A stretch of DNA of 41,742 nucleotides. Source: a virus. A model generated the notes under the pieces. It saw only the letters and a list, made by a program, of their open reading frames with translations, was not told the DNA's origin and searched no databases. Where the stretch lies: positions 1 through 41,742 of the IMG/VR virus record IMGVR_UViG_3300032093_008073, one strand, 5' to 3'. How positions within the stretch are numbered: position 1 is the first letter of the stretch; every line of letters begins with the position of its first letter. Position numbers and translations under genes: made by a program. Positions 31,598-39,065 of the stretch are shown here, piece by piece.

Positions 31598-31635
31598 AAG
31601 GGAGAACATCGTTTCTCCCTTTTTTTATATTTATA
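31598..31635 (+). terminator. Terminator fused to late-type box (second copy)
   Basis: AGGGAGAA (31599-31606) and TTCTCCCT (31613-31620), loop CATCGT, then T-run into TATATTTATA. It matches the unit at 30141-30178 except for a single loop base and T-run length. Confidence 0.85.
31626..31635 (+). promoter_or_regulatory. Late-type promoter box TATATTTATA
   Basis: Full match, 15 nt before the ATG at 31651. Confidence 0.65.
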
Positions 31636-31650
31636 AGAAATTATCTATGT

Positions 31651-32379
31651 ATGAAAAAATTATTCGTATTATTAAGTATATTGTTGATTACGAGTGGTGT
31701 GGGTGTCCTACATGCTCAAACAATAGGAAAAACTAAAACTGAAGATTTCAAAGCAGATTTTGAAAAGAAAAAAGATATATCTGCATATTTGGATTATGAA
31801 GGTCCAAAGAAAAATATCCAAATCCTTAAATGTGGTATTGGTGAAGAAGTGTACGAAATGTACCCTGAATTAAAAGAAAAGAGAGTAGGATTGGGTGTTG
31901 CAAATATCGTATTAGAATATTTGGATAACCTTAATCGTTTTGAATTTACCGAAGATAAGACTGAAATTAAAAATAGAATGGTGCAACAATTCAAAGCATC
32001 AAACGCTGGTATTTCCGAAAACAAAATTGAAGGTAGAGGAAAGATTAAATTGGCACATTACTTTGTAGAGATTGAAGTATATGATTATTCAGTATCAGAA
32101 GATGAAACTATTAACTTAAAAGATGGTATCAAAGATAACTTAGTAACTCGTTTAGGTTTACAGGTTAGATTTACAAATGCTGAGAATGGTTCAATCATCG
32201 CAGCATCTGGTTTGGGTGAAGCTAAAACAAATAGAGAACTTACTTTACTTTCTGATGCAACTGTGGACCCAATTAAATTCAACCAATCTACAATTAGTAT
32301 TTCAACTAAGAAAGCATTGGATATAGCTTGTGCAAACATTTTGGACAAGATGATTAAAAAGGGTGTATTTGAAAAATAA
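31651..32379 (+). CDS. Exported CsgG-like protein, 242 aa
   Basis: A signal peptide (residues 1-23, ending LHAQ) precedes a domain with the CsgG-family order: conserved N-strand (IQILKCGIGEEV), a VGLGVANIVLEYLDNLNRFEFTEDKTEI (about 77-104) matching 'G-x-x-x-x-x-L-x-x-L-x-x-x-x-x-F-x-v-v-E-R', then IEGRGKIKLAHYFVEIEVYDYS (about 125-146), LGLQVRFTNAENGSIIAASG (about 166-185), and the final helix ALDIACANILDKMIKKG. CsgG proteins form outer-membrane secretion pores; this one lacks an evident lipobox. Assignment is by pattern. Coupled by TAATG to a capsid-targeted protein gene. Confidence 0.62.
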   Translation: MKKLFVLLSILLITSGVGVLHAQTIGKTKTEDFKADFEKKKDISAYLDYEGPKKNIQILKCGIGEEVYEMYPELKEKRVGLGVANIVLEYLDNLNRFEFTEDKTEIKNRMVQQFKASNAGISENKIEGRGKIKLAHYFVEIEVYDYSVSEDETINLKDGIKDNLVTRLGLQVRFTNAENGSIIAASGLGEAKTNRELTLLSDATVDPIKFNQSTISISTKKALDIACANILDKMIKKGVFEK

Positions 32380-32621
32380 TGATTAGCTTAAAAACTATAT
32401 TATCAGAATCAACCAAAACCGAATATATTGTTTGGGGTATTCCTCCTGGTAAAAGAGATGAGGAAATTTTATACACAAAAGCTAAATCAAGTGGTGAAGC
32501 TAAAAAAGTAATAGATATATTAACACAAAAGCATGGATGTAAAAAGTGTAGAGTTCAGGTCTTAAATTTATCGCAAGATACCGATTTCTCACAAGAATTT
32601 GGAAACACTGTAAAACGTTAA
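32379..32621 (+). CDS. Candidate capsid-targeted protein, 80 aa
   Basis: Begins MISLKTILSE then STKTEY: the first ten residues end in L-S-E, the (L/I)-x-E cleavage consensus of T4 prohead protease, as in T4 internal proteins. After the presumed cut the mature part (YIVWGIPPGKRDEEIL, then HGCKKCRVQVLNLSQDTDF) resembles a short phage protein family of unknown role. TAATG-coupled to the CsgG-like gene. A prohead protease gene is not in this window, so processing is inferred. Confidence 0.7.
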   Translation: MISLKTILSESTKTEYIVWGIPPGKRDEEILYTKAKSSGEAKKVIDILTQKHGCKKCRVQVLNLSQDTDFSQEFGNTVKR

Positions 32622-32624
32622 GAT

Positions 32625-32747
32625 ATGGCAAAAGCAAAACCAAAACCAGTACCTATGAGAAGTAGGAGAAGCGGTTTGAAAAAAATGAAGTTAATTAAAC
32701 AAAATTTAGAAGTATTAAAAAGATTAGAGAATGATAAAGTTAAGTAA
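32625..32747 (+). CDS. 40-aa basic peptide
   Basis: Frame beginning MAKAKPKPVPMRSRRSGLKK, with about 40% Lys/Arg. Its start follows the previous stop by 3 nt, and its end overlaps the next gene by 17 nt. Strong positive charge suggests nucleic-acid binding, perhaps within the capsid, but the frame is short. Confidence 0.55.
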   Translation: MAKAKPKPVPMRSRRSGLKKMKLIKQNLEVLKRLENDKVK

Positions 32748-33222
32748 TATACTAAAAGAAAACTACTCTCATATCAGATATTTAGTATCTGACCTTAAGA
32801 ATCTATACTATGAAGTTAATGATAAAAAGTTAAAACAAATAATATTGGATTTAATTCCTTCAGGAACACAATACACATATACTCCACAAAAATCAGATTT
32901 TTATATTAAAAAATTTAATGAGTTAGAAACATTAAGTAAAAAAGTATTAAAACCAAACAACCCAGCTCTTAAAACAATACAAAAAGTAGTTAAGGGTGGT
33001 ATGGATTTTTGGAATCAGAAAGAGAATATCAAAGAAATAGAAGTAGGACAGGGACACGAAAACGATAGAGATATGGTTGTGGGTGTTGCTGAAATTATTC
33101 GTATGGTAGATGATATGAACAATAGAAAGGAAATAGCAGATGCTATGTTAAGAAAGTTCAAATCAGAAGATGTAATACACAATGCAAAGGAGTTCCTAAC
33201 ATTATGTGGAATTTCTTCATAA
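32731..33222 (+). CDS. Candidate capsid-targeted protein, 163 aa
   Basis: Starts MIKLSNILKE followed by NYSHIR: L-K-E fits the capsid-targeting cleavage rule. The mature part is helical and charged (YLVSDLKNLYYEVNDKKLKQ, then KEIEVGQGHENDRDMVVGVAEIIRMVDDMN). No family recognised. Overlaps the small basic peptide gene. Confidence 0.72.
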   Translation: MIKLSNILKENYSHIRYLVSDLKNLYYEVNDKKLKQIILDLIPSGTQYTYTPQKSDFYIKKFNELETLSKKVLKPNNPALKTIQKVVKGGMDFWNQKENIKEIEVGQGHENDRDMVVGVAEIIRMVDDMNNRKEIADAMLRKFKSEDVIHNAKEFLTLCGISS

Positions 33223-33250
33223 TTTCTTAATATTAAAATAACCAATTTAG

Positions 33251-33309
33251 AGAAACGCTTTCATAGTTATTGGGGAACTAACCTAAAATAACTTTATGAG
33301 AGCGTTTCT
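33251..33309 (+). promoter_or_regulatory. Hairpin covering the start codon of the second TonB receptor
   Basis: AGAAACGCTTTCATA (33251-33265) pairs with TATGAGAGCGTTTCT (33295-33309): fifteen pairs, fourteen Watson-Crick and one U-G, with a 29-nt loop. The right arm includes the ATG at 33296. T-rich coding sequence follows, so it could block initiation or end the upstream transcript. Confidence 0.75.
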
Positions 33310-35548
33310 TTTATTTCTGTTACTACCTTTATCAACATTTTCGCAAGATACATTATTTAACAAAGTCCTTTCAGAAGTGACTGTAAAATCTGCCGGTCAA
33401 AGGATAACCGAAGCATCCATTGTAAGAAGTATTCGTAATTCAAATGTAGTATCCGATGGATTATCAGTTGAGTTTATTAAAAAAACACCCGATAGAACCG
33501 TTGGTGATGCACTTAAAAGAGTAAGCGGTGTTACTATTCAAAACGATAAGTTTGTATTGGTAAGAGGATTAGCAGACCGTTACAATTCTGCTATGTTAAA
33601 TAAAACTCTACTGCCATCAACCGAACCAGATAGGAGAGCATTTTCATTTGATATAATTCCTACATCCCTAATTGATAATATAATCATAGCTAAATCAGCT
33701 TCAGCAAATCTACCTGGTGATTGGAGTGGTGGATTGGTGCAAGTTTCTACAAAAGAAGTTTCCAACAATTTTTTCAATATCTCATTGGGAAGTGGTTGGG
33801 GTTCGGTTTCATCTCTTAAAGATTTTAAGTTAGTTCAAGCTACTGAATTTCCTTCCACATTCCCATCCACTTATCGTTTCCGAATAAGCCCAAACATTGA
33901 AAGGAGAGCATTTACAAAGTTAATAGGTTCACCAACAACCGAAGGGTTTACATCTCCACTTAATACAAATGGAGCACTTTCATTTGGATATAAGAAGGGT
34001 AAGTTTAATGCTTTACTTAGTTCTACAATACGAAACTCATTCAATCTAAACTATATTGAAAGAACTGATTATCAATCTTCAACTGAATTGGCATACGATT
34101 ACAAAGATACACTTTACTCAAAAAGATTTCAAGCAAATGGATTACTTAACTTAACTTATTTGGGTGAAAACCGATATAGTTGGAAAACATTAGTAAGTTA
34201 TCAAACTGATGACTCGTATATGAATAGAGTTGGTGAGAACTATGATAATGTTCAGAATGTATTAAGTAATTCTTCTAATCATATCCGCAACTTTGTTCTT
34301 AATTCACAATTAGACGGTAAGATTAAGACATGGGATTTTAATGTAGGATATAATTTTATTTTTAGAGAACAACCTGATTATAGAGTTAATCCAATTACAA
34401 AATCATTGGGTGTAAACGAACCATATGCAACCGCATGGAGAGACACATATCGTTTCTGGTCAATTATGGATGAGAACGGAATGAATGGTAACATTAACAA
34501 AGATTTTGGTAAGATAAAAGTTGGTGGTGGTTATCTAAAAAAGATTAGAGGATTTAACGCAAGAGTTTTTAGATATACCGCAGTTGATATGTTGGATGAA
34601 ATAACAAACAACACCGATAGATACACCGCAGATTTTGATTTAGGTAATGGTTATGTAATGTATGATGGTGAGTGGGGTAAATGGAAATTGAATAGTGGAT
34701 TGAGAACTGAATATAATATCTTTAGAGTTAATACATCTGATTTTAGCGGAATACAAATAAATGTAGATAGAGAGTATTTGGATTTGTTACCTTCATTAAA
34801 TCTTTCATACAACGAAGAAAAAAGTAAGTATAGATTTTCAATGAGTAAAACATTAGCAAGACCTGAATTTAGAGAAGTGGCTAATTTTGCTTATTATGAT
34901 TTTGTAAGAAACGCACAATTATTGGGTAATTCAAATCTTAAAAAATCTGACATCTATAATGTAGACCTTAAATGGGAATACTATCCATCAAATAAAGAAA
35001 GTATATTCATTTCTGCGTTTGGTAAAAACTTTGTAAATCCAATTGAACAAATAGTAGCGGATGGTTCAGTTCCTTCCAATCTTCTTTTAACTTACACAAA
35101 TCCAAAACAAGCAACAATATATGGTGTAGAATTGGAAATCAGAAAAAAGATAAATGGTTGGTTTGATTTTTATACAAACACTTCGGTAATGAATTCGCAA
35201 GTAAATGCAAATGGAATTAGAAGACAATTGCAAGGACAATCAAACTATGTTATTAATTCTGGTATAAACATACATAAGAAAAATGAAACATTAAATATTT
35301 CATATAATAGAGTTGGAGATAGAATATCAGCAGTTGGTTTCCAAGGTTACTCTGATATTTTTGAAAACGCTAGAGATGTAATAGATATTGTGTTTCTACA
35401 TAAATTAAAAAAAGGAGAACTTAAATTTGCGGTAGCAGATATACTTGCACAACCATCGGTTTATTATCAAAAGTTACAAACAAAACGAAATTTGATAAAA
35501 ACAAACAACGAACAAACAATTTCATTAACATTAAATTTAACACTATGA
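33296..35548 (+). CDS. TonB-dependent receptor, 750 aa
   Basis: A signal peptide (1-17, STFSQ) is followed by LSEVTVKSAGQRI, the TonB-box-side linker, and a plug domain (about 45-155) with DRTVGDALKRVSGVTIQ, FVLVRGLADRYNSAMLNKTLLP, AFSFDIIPTSLIDNIII and GGLVQVSTKEV. The barrel then runs to a C-terminal ISLTLNLTL. It lacks the carboxypeptidase-regulatory domain found in the first receptor. Substrate unknown. The ATG lies in a strong hairpin, and the next gene, a beta-helix lipoprotein, overlaps its stop by 4 nt, as Bacteroidota transporter-lipoprotein pairs do. Confidence 0.93.
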   Translation: MRAFLLFLLLPLSTFSQDTLFNKVLSEVTVKSAGQRITEASIVRSIRNSNVVSDGLSVEFIKKTPDRTVGDALKRVSGVTIQNDKFVLVRGLADRYNSAMLNKTLLPSTEPDRRAFSFDIIPTSLIDNIIIAKSASANLPGDWSGGLVQVSTKEVSNNFFNISLGSGWGSVSSLKDFKLVQATEFPSTFPSTYRFRISPNIERRAFTKLIGSPTTEGFTSPLNTNGALSFGYKKGKFNALLSSTIRNSFNLNYIERTDYQSSTELAYDYKDTLYSKRFQANGLLNLTYLGENRYSWKTLVSYQTDDSYMNRVGENYDNVQNVLSNSSNHIRNFVLNSQLDGKIKTWDFNVGYNFIFREQPDYRVNPITKSLGVNEPYATAWRDTYRFWSIMDENGMNGNINKDFGKIKVGGGYLKKIRGFNARVFRYTAVDMLDEITNNTDRYTADFDLGNGYVMYDGEWGKWKLNSGLRTEYNIFRVNTSDFSGIQINVDREYLDLLPSLNLSYNEEKSKYRFSMSKTLARPEFREVANFAYYDFVRNAQLLGNSNLKKSDIYNVDLKWEYYPSNKESIFISAFGKNFVNPIEQIVADGSVPSNLLLTYTNPKQATIYGVELEIRKKINGWFDFYTNTSVMNSQVNANGIRRQLQGQSNYVINSGINIHKKNETLNISYNRVGDRISAVGFQGYSDIFENARDVIDIVFLHKLKKGELKFAVADILAQPSVYYQKLQTKRNLIKTNNEQTISLTLNLTL

Positions 35549-36741
35549 GAAAATTATTAGGACTTATTTTAATCTTAGGATTATTCAGTTGCGAAAAAAA
35601 TTTAGGTGGATATGAACCGCCTGTAAATGTTCCCCTTTCAACAACATTAAGTGGAACATACAAAGAAACTATCACACTAACCGCAGATAAAGTGTGGATA
35701 TTAAAAGGATATGTTTATATCACAAATGGTTCACAATTAAGAATTCAACCGGGTACAAAGATTGTATCTGATGTTGCTGAAAAGGGTGCATTGTGTATCG
35801 AAAGAGGTGCACAAATAATTGCGGAAGGAACTGCACAAAAGCCAATCGTATTTACATCAGGAAAACCAGATGGTGAGAAAGCACCTGGTGATTGGGGTGG
35901 TATTGTAATATTGGGTATAGCTCCAACTAATAGAACATCAGAACCAACTATTGAAGGTGGTATTGGTAGACCTTATGGTGGTACACTACCTGCTGATAAT
36001 AGTGGTGTTCTAAAATATGTAAGAATTGAATACGCTGGAATCGCAGCAATGCCAAACTCCGAAATTAACGCACTAACATTGGGTGGTGTTGGTAGTGGAA
36101 CAATCATTGAGAATGTTCAAACTATTTACGCTAACGATGATGCATTTGAATTTTTTGGTGGAACTGTAAATGCTAAAAACTTATATGCATTCGCAACCGC
36201 AGATGATGATTTTGACTTTGATTTTGGATATACTGGAACTATTACAAATGGTGTGGCAAAGAGAGACCCACAATTTGTAGATAACGGAGATGCTGGAAAT
36301 GGTATTGAGTGTGATAACGATGGAACAGGTTCAACCGCAACTCCATATACACATCCAAAACTATTCAATATGATTTTAGTTGGACCTAATACCTCAACTG
36401 CATTAGCAAACCATAACTTAGGTTTAAGATTTAGGAGAGGGACTCAATTCACAATGAAGAATAGTGTAATTTGGGGATGGATGAAAGGTGGATTGAGTTT
36501 AGAAAGTAATGAAACAGCACAATTCGTAAAAGATGGTGTTTCTGTATTTGAAAACAATTCAGTAGGAACATTTAATCCTACCCTAAACTTTATCAGTAGA
36601 GCAACCACAATTTTAACAAATGAACAACTTAAAACTTTAGCATTAGGTAAAGGTAATAAGGAAATAGATGTGGTAATACCTGAATTAGATAAACCAATAT
36701 GGGTTAATGGATGGACTAGATTTCCAACAAAAGGTAATTAA
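35545..36741 (+). CDS. Beta-helix lipoprotein paired with the TonB receptor, 398 aa
   Basis: Lipobox GLFSC with Cys16. The mature protein is a right-handed parallel beta-helix type sequence: LKGYVYITNGSQLRIQPGTKIV (about residues 52-73), GALCIERGAQIIAEGTAQKPIVF, DWGGIVILG, ALTLGGVGSGTIIENVQTIY, and DDAFEFFGGTVNAKN (about 194-208). Such lipoproteins frequently follow TonB-dependent receptors in Bacteroidota and are thought to sit on the receptor as a surface or substrate-binding partner. ATGA overlap with the receptor means translational coupling. A terminator fused to a late-type box follows. Confidence 0.86.
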   Translation: MRKLLGLILILGLFSCEKNLGGYEPPVNVPLSTTLSGTYKETITLTADKVWILKGYVYITNGSQLRIQPGTKIVSDVAEKGALCIERGAQIIAEGTAQKPIVFTSGKPDGEKAPGDWGGIVILGIAPTNRTSEPTIEGGIGRPYGGTLPADNSGVLKYVRIEYAGIAAMPNSEINALTLGGVGSGTIIENVQTIYANDDAFEFFGGTVNAKNLYAFATADDDFDFDFGYTGTITNGVAKRDPQFVDNGDAGNGIECDNDGTGSTATPYTHPKLFNMILVGPNTSTALANHNLGLRFRRGTQFTMKNSVIWGWMKGGLSLESNETAQFVKDGVSVFENNSVGTFNPTLNFISRATTILTNEQLKTLALGKGNKEIDVVIPELDKPIWVNGWTRFPTKGN

Positions 36742-36744
36742 AAC

Positions 36745-36781
36745 GAAAGGGAGTACTAAACTCCCTTTTTTTATATTTATA
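36745..36781 (+). terminator. Terminator fused to late-type box (third copy)
   Basis: AAAGGGAGT (36746-36754) and ACTCCCTTT (36760-36768), loop ACTAA, then T-run entering TATATTTATA. Same architecture as at 30141 and 31598. Confidence 0.87.
36772..36781 (+). promoter_or_regulatory. Late-type promoter box TATATTTATA
   Basis: Full match, 19 nt before the ATG at 36801. An AGGAGG-type sequence at 36791-36796 lies just before that start, unusual for Bacteroidota, where Shine-Dalgarno sites are rare. Confidence 0.65.
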
Positions 36782-36800
36782 GGTACAAAAAGGAGGACCT

Positions 36801-37622
36801 ATGAAAAAACTATTATTCTTAATAATGTTACTACCATTAGTTGCATTATCTCAAGTCTCCTCTTGGAGAACTAATCCACCACAACCTAGAGTATCAACTC
36901 CATCTGTTCAAGGACAGAGAAGTGATATTAGTATGTGGAGAAATTCTTCACCTAGAGATTTTAATAGACCACAAACAAAGCCTGGCTCAAACATCATCAT
37001 CAACAACAATCCTTGGGGTTGGAATAATTGGGGATGGGGTTGGAATAGATGGGATATGTGGGGAGCACCTGGTTTCGGTTGGAACTTCTATACTCCTATG
37101 TGGTATTGGAATGATTGGGGATACCGTCAACCTGCAAGAGTATATGTTTACAATGATGGTAGGAAAGATACTATAAGAGGTAAAAAACCTATCATAAATT
37201 TTGGTTTACACAAAACAACAAACGAACAAATCGGTGGTTATTTCGCAGTTGGTAACAAAGGATATTTCATAATGGATTTTGTTTCAACTTATGCAACTGA
37301 CCGTTCTACTTTCTTTCCTTATGGTACAATTGGTAGAGTAGATTTCCCACTAATTTCAGACCTTAAAAAAGAAAGAACGTTTTATGTTGGTGGTGGTATC
37401 CGATACAAAAGAACCGGCTTCCATACAATGATAGGTGCTGGTAGAGAGATAGTAAGATGGAGAGGTAAAGATGCTTTGGGTGAAATAACTTTCCCTAAGT
37501 ACAATTCAAATTTTGTTACAGCGAAGGTCGGTGTTATGTATGACATTAAAAACTTTACAATCAAGTTTGACACTGACCCTATTAGAGATTATGTCCAATT
37601 TGGTTTAGGACTTAATTTCTAA
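36801..37622 (+). CDS. Exported outer-membrane barrel-like protein with Trp/Asn-rich segment, 273 aa
   Basis: Signal peptide (1-18, VALSQ). Residues about 70-112 are extremely Trp/Gly/Asn-rich (NNPWGWNNWGWGWNRW, then GFGWNFYTPMWYWNDWG). The C-terminal half alternates in beta-strand style (FYVGGGIRYKRTGFHTMIGA, then VTAKVGVMYDIKNFTIKF) and ends YVQFGLGLNF, a C-terminal aromatic typical of outer-membrane barrels. Function unknown. An AGGAGG lies 4 nt before the ATG. Likely late. Confidence 0.75.
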   Translation: MKKLLFLIMLLPLVALSQVSSWRTNPPQPRVSTPSVQGQRSDISMWRNSSPRDFNRPQTKPGSNIIINNNPWGWNNWGWGWNRWDMWGAPGFGWNFYTPMWYWNDWGYRQPARVYVYNDGRKDTIRGKKPIINFGLHKTTNEQIGGYFAVGNKGYFIMDFVSTYATDRSTFFPYGTIGRVDFPLISDLKKERTFYVGGGIRYKRTGFHTMIGAGREIVRWRGKDALGEITFPKYNSNFVTAKVGVMYDIKNFTIKFDTDPIRDYVQFGLGLNF

Positions 37623-37623
37623 A

Positions 37624-39039
37624 ATGGTAAAATATCTAAGTATTTTTTTATTGGTATTAAGTTGCCTGTTCACACAAAATGTGAGCGGGCAAACTTATAC
37701 CCAATCCTATGTGGACAAGTGTACTGGTGAATTAAAGCTAGTTACAACACAAATGGTGAATGGTAACTATGTGGTATCATTCTATAATCAGGTCAGAACA
37801 TTTACTGCAACTGAAGTAATGAGTGGTGTTACACAGGCTTGGTTGACAACCGTTTACGCACAATATTCTACAATGGGTTGTCCTACTAATCAGGTGGTGC
37901 AACAAACTGTAAACCAAACTGTAAATCAGGCAACATCCCAAGCAGCATCAGCAGCGGCATCGGCAGCAAGTTCAGCTGCATCATCTGCTGCTAGTTCAGC
38001 CGCTTCATCATCAGCAAGTTCAGCAGCAAGCAGTTCCGCATCAGCGGCAGCATCTTCATCGGCTAGTTCTACACCACCACCTACATCTTCATCATCAGGA
38101 AGCACTACTTCTGGAAGTTCTAGCAGTAGTTCTGGTTCATCTTCATCCAGCTCAAGCAGCTCATCATCTTCATCTTCTGAAACTAAATCGGAGAGTAGTA
38201 GTTCATCATCTTCATCAGAACAAAAGAGTGAACAAAAATCTGAGCAGAAGCAGGAAGAGCAAAAGAGTGAAAGTAAATCGGAAGAAAAGAAAGAAGAATC
38301 TAAATCCGAAGAAAAAAAGGAAGAAAAGAAAGAGGAGAAAAAAGAGGAAAAGAAGGATGATAAAAAGAAAGGAAAGAATGCAGTAAATCCTATGTTAGTT
38401 TCAGCAGATTTAGCAGGAACTCAAGATATGGAAGGAAAATATGCAGCATTGGCAAGTGTTGGTATATCTAAATCATCTCTTATGGGTGATAAATCTTATT
38501 CTGCTACCGCACTTATTTGGAGTACGTTAGACCAATACGCAGTTAGTGGTGGTATGACAAAGATGGATTTTGAAGAAGGTAAATTAAATGGTATTCATTC
38601 ATATTCAGTAACCGCAGCGTATCTGAAAGGAACTTGGATGCAAATGTTAGGATATACCTATGTAAAACCACATCCTAAATGGGGAACTTATGGATACAAT
38701 GTTGGTGTTATTGCATTACAAATTAAAAATCCAATGACTCAAAAATATAATTTGAATTTGTTGACATCATTTGTGGGATTTTGGACTAAACCTTACCAAA
38801 TCAATCGTAAAACCACAATTTCACCACAAATATTCTATATGAATTCACCAATTAGTTACAATCCATCAACAAAGGGAACATTGGTGACAAGAATACCTGG
38901 TTTTGTTGTGGGAAGTGGATATGATTTCAGACTTAGTAAAAGATTCGCATTTTCAGCAGCTTATAGGGCTGTATTATCTTTAGAACCTAAGTTTACTATT
39001 ATGAACAACTTCCAAATTGGTTCTAAATTGGTTTTGTAA
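37624..39039 (+). CDS. Exported protein with Ala/Ser and Lys/Glu low-complexity region and C-terminal barrel, 471 aa
   Basis: Signal peptide (about 1-22, NVSGQ), then a small Cys-containing domain (YVDKCTGELKLVTTQMVNG). Residues about 95-190 are dominated by Ala and Ser (long Ser runs), then about 190-250 by Glu/Lys/Ser/Gln repeats such as EEKKEE. The C-terminal 215 residues form a beta-rich barrel-like domain (SYSATALIWSTLDQYAVSGG, then FVVGSGYDFRLSKRFAFSAA) ending FQIGSKLVL. Resembles bacterial cell-surface proteins with disordered stalks. Homopolymeric Ser codon usage varies (TCA, TCT, AGC, AGT), suggesting selection on the protein rather than slippage. Confidence 0.78.
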   Translation: MVKYLSIFLLVLSCLFTQNVSGQTYTQSYVDKCTGELKLVTTQMVNGNYVVSFYNQVRTFTATEVMSGVTQAWLTTVYAQYSTMGCPTNQVVQQTVNQTVNQATSQAASAAASAASSAASSAASSAASSSASSAASSSASAAASSSASSTPPPTSSSSGSTTSGSSSSSSGSSSSSSSSSSSSSSETKSESSSSSSSSEQKSEQKSEQKQEEQKSESKSEEKKEESKSEEKKEEKKEEKKEEKKDDKKKGKNAVNPMLVSADLAGTQDMEGKYAALASVGISKSSLMGDKSYSATALIWSTLDQYAVSGGMTKMDFEEGKLNGIHSYSVTAAYLKGTWMQMLGYTYVKPHPKWGTYGYNVGVIALQIKNPMTQKYNLNLLTSFVGFWTKPYQINRKTTISPQIFYMNSPISYNPSTKGTLVTRIPGFVVGSGYDFRLSKRFAFSAAYRAVLSLEPKFTIMNNFQIGSKLVL

Positions 39040-39048
39040 ATATTTATA
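39039..39048 (+). promoter_or_regulatory. Late-type promoter box AATATTTATA
   Basis: Nine of ten bases match, overlapping the stop of the previous gene; 17 nt before the ATG at 39066. It would drive the capsid-targeted gene cluster. Confidence 0.6.
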
Positions 39049-39065
39049 CACAAAAATAATACCTT

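Noticed and set aside
37920-38360. Ala/Ser and Lys/Glu codon runs considered as a DNA repeat array or CRISPR-like structure
   Set aside because: No regular repeat unit or spacer periodicity exists; the synonymous codons vary, so it is a low-complexity protein segment.
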